Positions 34,460 through 41,612 of a stretch of DNA of 64,000 bases are shown here, one piece after another (within the stretch, counting starts at the first letter, position 1; the number at the start of each line of letters is the position of its first letter). The DNA comes from Allobrachymonas denitrificans DSM 15123. Lineage in GTDB: Bacteria; Pseudomonadota; Gammaproteobacteria; Burkholderiales; Burkholderiaceae_C. A program made the translations under genes and the position numbers. The notes under the pieces are model-generated. The model searched no databases, was not told where the DNA came from, and worked only from the letters and a program-made list of their open reading frames with translations. The stretch covers positions 1-64,000 of the forward strand of contig NZ_FOCW01000003.1 of assembly GCF_900110225.1 (NCBI RefSeq), given 5' to 3'.

Positions 34460-36211
34460 TCAGGAGGGTTTCTGGGAGCTGCGTTGCAGACGATAGGCCA
34501 GTTGGGGCCGGGTGAGGCCCAGTTGGCGTGCAGCGGCGGACAGGTTGCCGCGGGATTGTTGCACGGCAAATTCGAGCAACTGGGATTCGATGTCGGGCAG
34601 CGTCACGCCGCTGGAGAGCAGGGTGGCGCACAGGTCTCCCGGCAGGCGGCGTACATCGCCTTCGGTCAGGCTGCCATGCCGGGTGAGGGCGGTGTGCGGA
34701 TGCTCGGGCATCAGCGGGAACAGGTGGCGCGTGTCGATCATGTCCTGGCCGCCAGTGAGCAGCACGGCGCGCTCCAGCACACGGCCCAGTTCGGACAGGT
34801 TGCCGGTCCAGGGCTGGTGCATCAGGGTTTGCAGGGCATGTTCGCTCAGGCTGGGCGGCAGGGCCTTGTACTTGGCAGCGTATTGCGCAAGCAGGGTCTC
34901 GGCCAGTGTCGGCAACTGGTGCATGCGCTCGCGCAGCGGAGGCAGTGTGACGTGCACCGTCTGCAGGCGCAGCAGCAGTTCGCGGCGGAACTGGCCATCC
35001 TGCGCGAGTTGTTCCAGATTGGCCGCCGTGGAGGCGACAAGCCGGCACACCGCGGCAATCGGCGTGCTGCCCTGGTGACGCAGGAACTGGCCGTGGCGCA
35101 GGAAATCGAGCAGCTTGTCCTGCAGCAGCAGGGGCAGATGTTCGATGTTGTGCAGATAGAGCATGCCGCCTTCGGCCTGCTCGATGCGGCCGCTGCGGCC
35201 GCCTGTGCCCGCCAGCGCGTGGGAGGCGGCCTGCATGGTGCTGCCTACATCGCTGCGCATATCCTCGCCGAACAGCTGGATGTCCAGTGCTTCGTCCGAG
35301 AGACCCTGGCAATCGAGCATGATGAAGGGCTTGCCGCTGGCCACCAGACGATGCAGGCGGCGCGCCAGCGTTTGCTTGCCGGTACCGAATTCGCCCTGCA
35401 GCAGTAGCGGAATGCCGGCATGGGCGGCGCGATCCAGCATGGTGAGCTGGGCCGGAAGCAGGCCGAACTCGCCCATGGTTTGCGTCATGTCGGCGACGGG
35501 GTCGATCACGGTGGTGGTGGGGCCGTCTTCCATGGGCTGATGCAGGCCCGGATTGAGCGGATTGGTCATGCGCCGTCCGCTGGCTTCCAGCAGGGTTTCG
35601 AGCTGCTCCACGTCATATAGCCTGAAGACCGGAGCGCCTTCTTCCCACAACTCCACCGACTTGCCGAGGATGTGGCAGTGGGGAGCGCCGGTTGCCGCAC
35701 AGCTGAGTTCCTGGAACAGCACCAGCCGGCCCATGAAGCCGCTGGTATAGCCACTGGCATAGCCGAGCAGCAGCCAGCAGACCGGTTCTTCCGAGCGGCC
35801 CATCATCTGCAGGTGGGCATAGGCTTCCCAGGAGTGGTGCCAGGTGAACTCTCCGACGAACTGGCCGCTGTCATGGTCGATTTCCTGGCGCACAGGACGC
35901 ACCTGCGCAGCACCCTCGATCATGTGCAGCTGCGGGCCGACGAGGAACACGTCATCCCCGGACTGGTTGCCCCGCAACTGGCGGGCGAACTCGGCATCAC
36001 GCAAACCTGAACTGAAACCGGTGCTCAACAGCATGGCGCGCGCTTCGTCGCGACCCAGCCGGGCCAGCAGTGCCTTGCGCAGACGACCGAGCGATTCGGC
36101 ATGCACCAGCACCATGCGGCGCGAGCCCAGCCAGATGCTGCCTTCGTCCAGCGAAAAGCGCAGCAGCTGACGCAAGTCATGGTCGGGCGGGAGCTTGAGA
36201 GGAGTGGCCAT
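34460..36211 (-). CDS. XylR/DmpR-type phenol-sensing regulator with degenerate AAA+ domain
   Basis: A 583-aa regulator. Residues about 15-210 are the XylR N/V4R sensor. Counting residues, C145, E168, C171 and C179 fall at exactly the spacing of the zinc ligands of MopR/DmpR-type sensors, and H96 and W124 match the phenol-binding His and Trp of MopR, each offset by ten. The central AAA+ domain (about 240-490) keeps a Walker A (GEFGTGKQ) but has no GAFTGA loop after QLFG (312-315), and Walker B reads GGMLYLHNI instead of GGTLFLDEI. The C-terminal Fis-type HTH (NLSAAARQLGLTRPQLAYRLQ) is intact. It diverges from dmpK, and a copy of the repeated operator lies 17 bp upstream of its start. It may not activate sigma54 polymerase. 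Relative of AphR/DmpR. Confidence 0.9.
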   Translation of the reverse strand: MATPLKLPPDHDLRQLLRFSLDEGSIWLGSRRMVLVHAESLGRLRKALLARLGRDEARAMLLSTGFSSGLRDAEFARQLRGNQSGDDVFLVGPQLHMIEGAAQVRPVRQEIDHDSGQFVGEFTWHHSWEAYAHLQMMGRSEEPVCWLLLGYASGYTSGFMGRLVLFQELSCAATGAPHCHILGKSVELWEEGAPVFRLYDVEQLETLLEASGRRMTNPLNPGLHQPMEDGPTTTVIDPVADMTQTMGEFGLLPAQLTMLDRAAHAGIPLLLQGEFGTGKQTLARRLHRLVASGKPFIMLDCQGLSDEALDIQLFGEDMRSDVGSTMQAASHALAGTGGRSGRIEQAEGGMLYLHNIEHLPLLLQDKLLDFLRHGQFLRHQGSTPIAAVCRLVASTAANLEQLAQDGQFRRELLLRLQTVHVTLPPLRERMHQLPTLAETLLAQYAAKYKALPPSLSEHALQTLMHQPWTGNLSELGRVLERAVLLTGGQDMIDTRHLFPLMPEHPHTALTRHGSLTEGDVRRLPGDLCATLLSSGVTLPDIESQLLEFAVQQSRGNLSAAARQLGLTRPQLAYRLQRSSQKPS

Positions 36212-36227
36212 GCGGCGATTGTCCCTG

Positions 36228-36239
36228 AATATCGAGATA
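36228..36239 (-). promoter_or_regulatory. Operator-like motif copy 1 (AATATCGAGATA)
   Basis: One of four copies of ATATCGAGAT, an imperfect 10-bp palindrome (AT-TCGA-AT). It lies 17 bp upstream of the start codon of the DmpR-like gene and is preceded by CCCTG as in the dmpK promoter copy. The position suggests autoregulation of the regulatory operon. Confidence 0.5.
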
Positions 36240-36326
36240 TGGGGGATAAGGCATGCCCCGATAAGCGTATGCAGAAATCACGTTTGGGATCCGGTTTGCC
36301 GTAATTTTAGGCGATTGGCCGCAAAA

Positions 36327-36346
36327 AATTCATCATTTGATGAATT
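36327..36346. promoter_or_regulatory. Upstream palindrome 1, DmpR-UAS-like
   Basis: AATTCATCATTTGATGAATT has perfect 9-bp arms around a TT centre. TTCATCATTTGATGAA matches the XylR/DmpR upstream activator consensus TTGATCAATTGATCAA at 13 of 16 positions. It lies between the divergent regulator and dmpK, so it may serve both. A similar palindrome is found at 41400. Confidence 0.6.
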
Positions 36347-36408
36347 GACGCCGCATCGACCTCCGATTTCATGAGTGCGAATTGTCGCTGGAGGGCGGTT
36401 ATGCCAAA

Positions 36409-36424
36409 TGGAACCGGCCCTGCT
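36409..36424 (+). promoter_or_regulatory. Possible sigma54 -24/-12 element upstream of dmpK
   Basis: TGGAACCGGCCCTGCT fits TGGCACN5TTGCW with GG (36410-36411) and GC (36422-36423) at the obligatory 12-bp step. It would start transcription near 36435 and give dmpK a leader of about 57 nt. No equivalent exists at the second operon promoter, and the adjacent regulator lacks GAFTGA, so the element may be a relic or may need another activator. Confidence 0.45.
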
Positions 36425-36484
36425 TAGGGACTTTCCCCTGAATATCGAGATTCATCGGTGCAGAAGAGGGGGCGTTCCTAGAAT
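36425..36484 (+). promoter_or_regulatory. Composite promoter/operator block of the phenol hydroxylase operon
   Basis: The order is TAGGGACTTTCCC (36425-36437), 3 bp, AATATCGAGATT (36441-36452), 26 bp, TAGAAT (36479-36484). The same elements with identical spacing recur at 41466-41525. TAGAAT resembles a -10 hexamer without a -35, which fits an activator-dependent promoter. However, it is only 7 bp from the dmpK ATG, so a start here would give an almost leaderless mRNA. Confidence 0.6.
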
Positions 36485-36491
36485 TTGCGGC

Positions 36492-36779
36492 ATGGAACAG
36501 ACAAACACCACCCCCGATTCCTTCGATACCCGCAAGCGCTATGTGCGCATCAGGGAAGAGCATGCCAACGGCATGGTCGAGTTCGAGTTTGCGGTGGGCG
36601 AGCCGCACCTGTACGTGGAAATGGTGATGCCCCGCGCCGAGTTCGAACAGTTCTGCAAGGACCAGGGCGTCACGCCCACGGTCGGCGGGCTGGAGGACGC
36701 GGAGCAGGGCACCCAGGAACACGAATGGGACTGGAACCTGCGCGCGGCCCGCGATCGTCATTTCCGTCACGAACCCTGA
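36492..36779 (+). CDS. dmpK: Phenol hydroxylase assembly subunit DmpK-like
   Basis: A 95-aa member of the DmpK/AphK/PoxA family, thought to help load iron into the oxygenase rather than take part in turnover. KRYVRIREEHANGMVEFEFAVGEP and YVEMVMPRAEFEQFC are the conserved parts. ATG 36492 is the only sensible start; no ribosome-binding site precedes it. It opens the phenol hydroxylase operon dmpKLMNOP and lies 33 bp upstream of dmpL. It is transcribed divergently from the regulator genes. Confidence 0.9.
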   Translation: MEQTNTTPDSFDTRKRYVRIREEHANGMVEFEFAVGEPHLYVEMVMPRAEFEQFCKDQGVTPTVGGLEDAEQGTQEHEWDWNLRAARDRHFRHEP

Positions 36780-36812
36780 CTTCGGCAACACATTCAACCA
36801 GGAGACAAGTCC

Positions 36813-37805
36813 ATGCAGATCGATCTTCGCACCGTCAGCATCACGCCGCTGCGGCAGACCTTCAACAACATGATTGCGCGCCAGGGTGCAGACAAGCCCG
36901 CCTCGCGCTATCTGGAAGCCACGATGGACGTGCAGCCGTCGGCCAACTTCCACTACCGTCCCACCTGGGCACCCGAGTACGAGCTGTTCGATGCCAACCG
37001 CACCGCCATCGTGATGAAGGACTGGTACGCGCTGAAGGACCCGCGCCAGCTCTACTACGGCACCTACACCCAGAACCGCGCCCGCATGCAGGAAACGGCC
37101 GAGGCCGATTTCGAGTTCGTCGAGACGCGCGGCCTGGCCGATACCTACAACGATGACGCCCGCAAGCTGGCGCTCGACTTCTACCTGCCGCTGCGCCATG
37201 TGGCCTGGGGCGCCAACATGAACGGCTCCGCTATCTGCGCCTACGGTTTCGGCACCGCCATCACCCAGCCCTGCCTGTACTCCGGCATGGACCAGCTCGG
37301 TATCGCCCAGTATCTGACCCGCCTGGGCCTGCTGCTCGGCCACCAGGGTGAACTGGAAGCTGCAAAGAAGGCCTGGCTGGAAGCGCCCGAGTGGCAGGAG
37401 CTGCGCCGCTACGTGGAAGACACGCTGGTGCTGAAGGACTGGTTCGAGCTGTTCGTGGCCCAGAACGTGGTGCTGGACGGCATGCTGTTCGCGCTGGCCT
37501 ACAAGGAAGTCGACAAGGCGCTGACCGCCAAGGCCGGCCCGGTGGTGTCCATGCTGACGCGCTTCCAGGCCGAATGGTTCGACGACACCAACAAGTGGGT
37601 CGATGCCGTGATGAAAGTGACTGCCGCCGAAAGCGATGCCAACAAGGCACAACTGCGCGAGTGGCTGGCCAAGTGGCATGCCCGCGCCCGTACTGCTCTG
37701 GAGCCGGTGGCGAAGATCGCCCTGGGCGAGCAGGGCGGTGAGGCGCTCGACAACGTGGGCGCTGCCCTGAATGCGCGCATGGCCAAGGCCGGCATTCCTG
37801 CCTGA
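36813..37805 (+). CDS. dmpL: Phenol hydroxylase oxygenase beta subunit
   Basis: A 330-aa structural (beta-type) subunit of the bacterial multicomponent monooxygenase. It pairs with DmpN and DmpO in the heterohexamer and carries no diiron site. Conserved stretches are ITPLRQTFNNMIARQGADKPASRYLEA, NFHYRPTWAPEYELFD and MKDWYALKDPRQLYYGTYTQNRARMQ. ATG 36813 follows CAGGAGACAAGTCC. The gap to dmpM is 24 bp. Length matches CF600 DmpL. Confidence 0.96.
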   Translation: MQIDLRTVSITPLRQTFNNMIARQGADKPASRYLEATMDVQPSANFHYRPTWAPEYELFDANRTAIVMKDWYALKDPRQLYYGTYTQNRARMQETAEADFEFVETRGLADTYNDDARKLALDFYLPLRHVAWGANMNGSAICAYGFGTAITQPCLYSGMDQLGIAQYLTRLGLLLGHQGELEAAKKAWLEAPEWQELRRYVEDTLVLKDWFELFVAQNVVLDGMLFALAYKEVDKALTAKAGPVVSMLTRFQAEWFDDTNKWVDAVMKVTAAESDANKAQLREWLAKWHARARTALEPVAKIALGEQGGEALDNVGAALNARMAKAGIPA

Positions 37806-37829
37806 TCAACCTCTTACCGGAAATACCCC

Positions 37830-38099
37830 ATGTCTAACGTATTCATCGCCCTGCAGAAGAACGAGGAAACCCGCGCCATCGTCAACGCCATCATGGCCGA
37901 CAACCCGGATGCCATCCTCAACGAACAGCCCGCCATGGTGAAGGTGGACTGCCCGAACCGCCTGGTCATCAAGCGCGAAAGCGTGGAGCAGGAAATGGGC
38001 CGTGATTTCGACCTGCAGGAACTGCACGTCAACCTGATCACGCTCAGCGGCCATATCGACGAAGACGAGGACCAGTTCGCCCTGCACTGGGGCAACTGA
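37830..38099 (+). CDS. dmpM: Phenol hydroxylase regulatory (effector) protein
   Basis: An 89-aa cofactorless effector protein that docks on the oxygenase to couple electron transfer and hydroxylation, as MmoB and TmoD do. MSNVFIALQKNEETRAIVNAI and MGRDFDLQELHVNLITLSGH are typical, and the length is the family norm. It lies between dmpL and dmpN with gaps of 24 and 38 bp. Translation starts at ATG 37830 after TACCGGAAATACCCC, which contains a weak ribosome-binding site. Confidence 0.96.
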   Translation: MSNVFIALQKNEETRAIVNAIMADNPDAILNEQPAMVKVDCPNRLVIKRESVEQEMGRDFDLQELHVNLITLSGHIDEDEDQFALHWGN

Positions 38100-38137
38100 G
38101 CCGCATCCGCCACACACACATACACGGAGACATTCCC

Positions 38138-39685
38138 ATGGACATGATTGTCAAGAAAAAGCTGAGCCTGAAGGAACGCTACAACCTGATGACGCGCGAT
38201 CTGGACTGGACCCCCACCTACCAGAAGCCGGAAGACGTGTTCCCCTACCTGCAGTACGAGGGCATCAAGATCCACGACTGGAGCAAGTTCGAGGATCCCT
38301 TCCGCATGACGATGGACGCGTACTGGAAATACCAGGCCGAAAAGGAGCGCAAGCTCTACGCCATCATCGACGCCTTCAACCAGAACAACGGCCACCTGGG
38401 CGTGACGGATGCGCGTTACATCAACTCGCTGAAATTGTTCCTGACCGGGGTTTCTCCGCTGGAATACATGGCGCACCGTGGCTTTGCCCACGTGGGCCGC
38501 CAGTTTGCCGGCGCCGGCCCGCGTGTGGCCTGCCAGATGCAGGCCGTGGACGAGATCCGCCACTTCCAGACGCAGGTGCACTCGCTCTCCAACTACAACA
38601 AGCACTACAACGGCTTCCAGAACTGGCGTCACCAGCATGACCGCGTGTGGTACCTGTCGGTGCCCAAGTCCTTCTTCGACGATGCCGTCTCTGCCGGCCC
38701 GTTCGAATTCATGGTGGCCATCGGCTTCGCGTTCGAGTACGTGCTGACCAACCTGCTGTTCGTGCCCTTCATTTCCGGCGCGGCCTACAACGGCGACATG
38801 GGTGCCATGGCTTTCGGCTTCTCGGCCCAGTCCGATGAATCCCGCCACATGACGCTGGGCCTGGAGATGATCAAGTTCATCCTGGAACAGGATCCGGACA
38901 ACCTGCCCATCGTGCAGAAGTGGATGGACAAGTGGTTCTGGCGCGGCTATCGCGTGCTGACGCTGGTCGCCATGATGATGGACTACATGCTGCCCAAGCG
39001 CGTGATGAGCTGGAAAGAGGCCTGGGAGGTGTATGCCGAGCAGAACGGCGGCGCGCTGTTCAACGACCTGGCGCGCTACGGCATCAAGGTGCCGAAGGGC
39101 TGGGAGCAGGCCTGCAAGGACAAGGACCACCTGAGCCACCAGGCCTGGAACGTGTTCTACAACTACGGTGCTGCCGCTCCCTTCCACACCTGGGTGCCCA
39201 GCAAGGAAGACATGGACTGGCTGTCTGCCAAGTATCCGGACACCTTCGACAAGTACTACCGTCCGCTGTGGGAGCACTACACCGAAGAGCAGAAGGCCGG
39301 CCGCCGCTTCTACAACACCACGCTGCCGATGCTGTGCCAGACCTGCCAGATCCCGATGTTCTTCACGGAACCGGATGATCCGACCAAGGTGGCCTACCGC
39401 GAAAGCACGTACCACGGCATGAAGTACCACTTCTGCTCGGACGGCTGCAAGACCATCTTCGACGACGAGCCGGAGAAGTACAGCCAGAGCTGGCTGCCGG
39501 TGCACCAGATCTACCAGGGCAACTGCTTCGAGCCCGATGTGGATCCGACCAAGCCCGACTTCAATCCGCTGGCCGAGGTGCTGCGCTGGTACCGCATGGA
39601 AAACGGCCGCGACAACATGGACTACGCCGACTCCGAAGACAAGAAGAACTTCGAAGCCTGGCGCGAGATGGCCACCAAGAACTGA
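38138..39685 (+). CDS. dmpN: Phenol hydroxylase oxygenase alpha subunit (diiron)
   Basis: Catalytic subunit that inserts oxygen into phenol to yield catechol. It is 515 aa. By residue count, the diiron ligands fit E109, E139, H142 (DEIRHF), E200, E234 and H237 (DESRHM), the paired ExxH helices of bacterial multicomponent monooxygenases. A C-terminal cysteine cluster (LCQTCQIPM and CSDGCKTIF) is the zinc-ribbon (YHS-like) part of this group. ATG 38138. All key residues appear intact, so the hydroxylase is expected to be functional. Confidence 0.98.
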   Translation: MDMIVKKKLSLKERYNLMTRDLDWTPTYQKPEDVFPYLQYEGIKIHDWSKFEDPFRMTMDAYWKYQAEKERKLYAIIDAFNQNNGHLGVTDARYINSLKLFLTGVSPLEYMAHRGFAHVGRQFAGAGPRVACQMQAVDEIRHFQTQVHSLSNYNKHYNGFQNWRHQHDRVWYLSVPKSFFDDAVSAGPFEFMVAIGFAFEYVLTNLLFVPFISGAAYNGDMGAMAFGFSAQSDESRHMTLGLEMIKFILEQDPDNLPIVQKWMDKWFWRGYRVLTLVAMMMDYMLPKRVMSWKEAWEVYAEQNGGALFNDLARYGIKVPKGWEQACKDKDHLSHQAWNVFYNYGAAAPFHTWVPSKEDMDWLSAKYPDTFDKYYRPLWEHYTEEQKAGRRFYNTTLPMLCQTCQIPMFFTEPDDPTKVAYRESTYHGMKYHFCSDGCKTIFDDEPEKYSQSWLPVHQIYQGNCFEPDVDPTKPDFNPLAEVLRWYRMENGRDNMDYADSEDKKNFEAWREMATKN

Positions 39686-39757
39686 TGGCCTGCGGACTTC
39701 CCGTGCCGAGACGGGGAGTCCGCACCGATACCCACTGTTGAATTCCGGAGAAAGACC

Positions 39758-40114
39758 ATGGCCGTTGCTGCCCTCACCACCTACGAATTTCCCGCCAAGG
39801 ACACGGCGGACAAGTTTCCCGCGCCGCTGCTCTACATCGGCTGGGAAGACCACAAGATGTTCTGCGCACCGTTCTGCGTGCCCGTGCCGCCCGACATGAA
39901 GTTTGGCGACATGGTGAGCAACATGCTGCCCGGCATGTTCAGCGCACACCCCGACTTCGCCAGGATCGACTGGGCCACCACCGAGTGGTTCAAGTCCGGC
40001 CAGCCGTGGAAGCCCGAGAACGACAAGTCCATGGCCGATAACGGCCTGGGCCACAAGGACGTGATCCGTTTCCGCACACCGGGCCTGACCGGTCTGGGCG
40101 GTTCCTGCTTTTGA
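39758..40114 (+). CDS. dmpO: Phenol hydroxylase oxygenase gamma subunit
   Basis: A 118-aa small oxygenase subunit. AALTTYEFPAKDTADKFPAPL and YIGWEDHKMFCAPFCVPVPPDM are hallmark sequences. It completes the alpha-beta-gamma heterohexamer with DmpN and DmpL. Start ATG 39758 after CGGAGAAAGACC, 72 bp downstream of dmpN. The 109-bp gap to dmpP contains a strong hairpin with a T-rich tail, so this gene may end a main transcript. Confidence 0.95.
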   Translation: MAVAALTTYEFPAKDTADKFPAPLLYIGWEDHKMFCAPFCVPVPPDMKFGDMVSNMLPGMFSAHPDFARIDWATTEWFKSGQPWKPENDKSMADNGLGHKDVIRFRTPGLTGLGGSCF

Positions 40115-40140
40115 CATTTTTTTCGCCAGAGGGCCTGTCG

Positions 40141-40181
40141 GGCAGGGCAGCCGTCACAAGCAGCCCTGCCTCTTTTTATTT
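40141..40181 (+). terminator. Intrinsic terminator-like hairpin between dmpO and dmpP
   Basis: GGCAGGGC (40141-40148) and GCCCTGCC (40163-40170) form a perfect 8-bp stem with a 14-nt loop, followed by TCTTTTTATTT. Within the operon it would act as an attenuating terminator, giving less reductase (dmpP) mRNA than oxygenase mRNA. Partial read-through or a separate dmpP promoter would be needed. Confidence 0.7.
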
Positions 40182-40223
40182 CTGCGGCCGCATCGGCGTC
40201 CGTACTGTTAGCCAGTCTGCATC

Positions 40224-41285
40224 ATGAGCTATCAACTCACCATCGAACCCCTTGGCCAGACCCTCGACGTGGAAGAGGGCCAGACCATTCTGGACGCCGC
40301 GCTGCGCGCCGGCCTGTACATTCCCCACGCCTGCTGTCACGGCCTGTGCGCCACCTGCAAGATCCAGGTGACGGATGGCGAGATCGACCATGGCGAAGCC
40401 AGCAACTTTGCGCTGATGGACTATGAGCGCGAGGAGGGCAAATGCCTGGCCTGCTGCGCCACGCTCGAGTCAGACGTGGTGATCGAGGCCGAGATCGAGG
40501 AAGAAGTGGATGCGCAGAACCTGCCGGTGCATGACTACACCGCCACCGTCTCGCGCATCGAGAACCTCACGCCCACCATCAAGGGTGTGTGGCTCAAGCT
40601 GCCGGAAGGGCAGAAGATCGCTTTCCAGGCCGGCCAGTACATCAACCTGAACATCCCCGGCGAAACTGCTTCGCGTGCGTTCTCGATTGCCAGTGCGCCG
40701 CAGGACAGCAACGAGATCGAACTCAACATCCGCCAGGTGGTGGGTGGCCGGGGCACCGGCTGGGTGCACGAGCAACTCAAGCAGGGCGATACGGTGACCT
40801 TCTCGGGGCCGTACGGCCGCTTCTTCGTGCGCAAGAGCGAGAGCCAGCCGAGCCTGTTCCTGGCGGGTGGTTCCGGCCTGTCCAGCCCGCGTTCCATGAT
40901 CCTGGATCTGCTGGCCGAGAACAGCGAGCTGCCCATCGTGCTGGTGAACGGCGCGCGTGACCAGTCCGAGCTGTACCACGATGCCGAGTTTCGCGAGCTG
41001 GCCGAGCGCCATCCGCACTTCACCTATGTGCCGGTGCTGAGCAACGAGCCGGAAGACAGTGGCTGGCAGGGCGCCCGTGGTTTCGTGCATGAAGCGGCCA
41101 AGGCGCACTTCGAAAACGACTTCCGTGGTCGCAAGGCCTACCTGTGCGGCCCGCCCATGATGATCGAAGCCTGCATCGCCACGCTGATGCAGGGCCGCCT
41201 GTTCGAGCGCGACATCTACACCGAGAAGTTCATCTCTGCCGCCGATGCGCAGCAGGTGCGCAGCCCGCTGTTCCGCAAGCTGTAA
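40224..41285 (+). CDS. dmpP: Phenol hydroxylase reductase (2Fe-2S/FAD)
   Basis: Transfers electrons from NAD(P)H through FAD and a plant-type 2Fe-2S centre to the oxygenase. It is 353 aa. The N-terminal ferredoxin has CCHGLCATCK with a distal Cys in CLACCATL. The FAD domain has RAFSIAS, the typical RxYS-like flavin motif, and the NAD domain has LFLAGGSGLSSPRSMI and the C-terminal YLCGPPMMIEACI. ATG 40224. It is the last gene of the hydroxylase operon; the downstream 327 bp hold regulatory motifs for the next operon. Confidence 0.97.
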   Translation: MSYQLTIEPLGQTLDVEEGQTILDAALRAGLYIPHACCHGLCATCKIQVTDGEIDHGEASNFALMDYEREEGKCLACCATLESDVVIEAEIEEEVDAQNLPVHDYTATVSRIENLTPTIKGVWLKLPEGQKIAFQAGQYINLNIPGETASRAFSIASAPQDSNEIELNIRQVVGGRGTGWVHEQLKQGDTVTFSGPYGRFFVRKSESQPSLFLAGGSGLSSPRSMILDLLAENSELPIVLVNGARDQSELYHDAEFRELAERHPHFTYVPVLSNEPEDSGWQGARGFVHEAAKAHFENDFRGRKAYLCGPPMMIEACIATLMQGRLFERDIYTEKFISAADAQQVRSPLFRKL

Positions 41286-41292
41286 AAAATCA

Positions 41293-41304
41293 AATATCGA
41301 GATT
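41293..41304. promoter_or_regulatory. Operator-like motif copy 3 (AATATCGAGATT)
   Basis: Third copy of the repeated 12-mer, 7 bp downstream of the dmpP stop. It lacks the TAGGG and TAGAAT partners at the fixed spacing, so it is probably an auxiliary binding site for the same protein that binds at 41482. Confidence 0.45.
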
Positions 41305-41363
41305 TGCTGTATACCTCCCTTGAGGCACTGCAGAAGGTCATAAAAACCTGCTTTCCATAGGGG

Positions 41364-41378
41364 TTCAATATTATTGAA
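41364..41378. promoter_or_regulatory. Palindrome TTCAATATTATTGAA
   Basis: Perfect 7-bp arms around a single T. It lies in the AT-rich intergenic region between dmpP and dmpQ, upstream of the second UAS-like site. Possible binding site; no counterpart was recognised at the dmpK promoter. Confidence 0.35.
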
Positions 41379-41399
41379 TGATAAAAATATCTATTTTTG

Positions 41400-41417
41400 A
41401 TTCATCAAATGATCAAT
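41400..41417. promoter_or_regulatory. Upstream palindrome 2, DmpR-UAS-like
   Basis: ATTCATCAAATGATCAAT resembles the site at 36328-36345. TTCATCAAATGATCAA matches the DmpR-family consensus TTGATCAATTGATCAA at 14 of 16 positions. It ends 48 bp before the TAGGG block; the corresponding distance at dmpK is 79 bp, a difference of 31 bp or about three helical turns. Confidence 0.6.
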
Positions 41418-41465
41418 AACTTCAAGTTGCACGCCGTTCAACTCCCTCTGAAGCCAATCGACCAC

Positions 41466-41525
41466 TAGGGGCTTTCCCTAAAATATCGAGATTTTTGGAT
41501 AGAATGCGTGTGCTGCTTCTAGAAT
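41466..41525 (+). promoter_or_regulatory. Composite promoter/operator block of the meta-cleavage operon
   Basis: TAGGGGCTTTCCC (41466-41478), 3 bp, AATATCGAGATT (41482-41493), 26 bp, TAGAAT (41520-41525): the same elements and spacing as upstream of dmpK. Here a start 6-8 bp past TAGAAT gives dmpQ a leader of about 80 nt, so TAGAAT is a credible -10. No -35 hexamer and no sigma54 element are seen. Confidence 0.65.
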
Positions 41526-41612
41526 TGCTTCCATCGAACCTGGCCAGCCGGCAAGGGGAATGGAAGAGACAACACAAGAGGCCGGACGGATCCGGCCCGA
41601 AAGCAGAGAGAC

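Noticed and set aside
41418-41520. Sigma54 -24/-12 element before dmpQ
   Set aside because: No GG-N10-GC match with TGGC/TTGC context at this promoter, in contrast to the region before dmpK.
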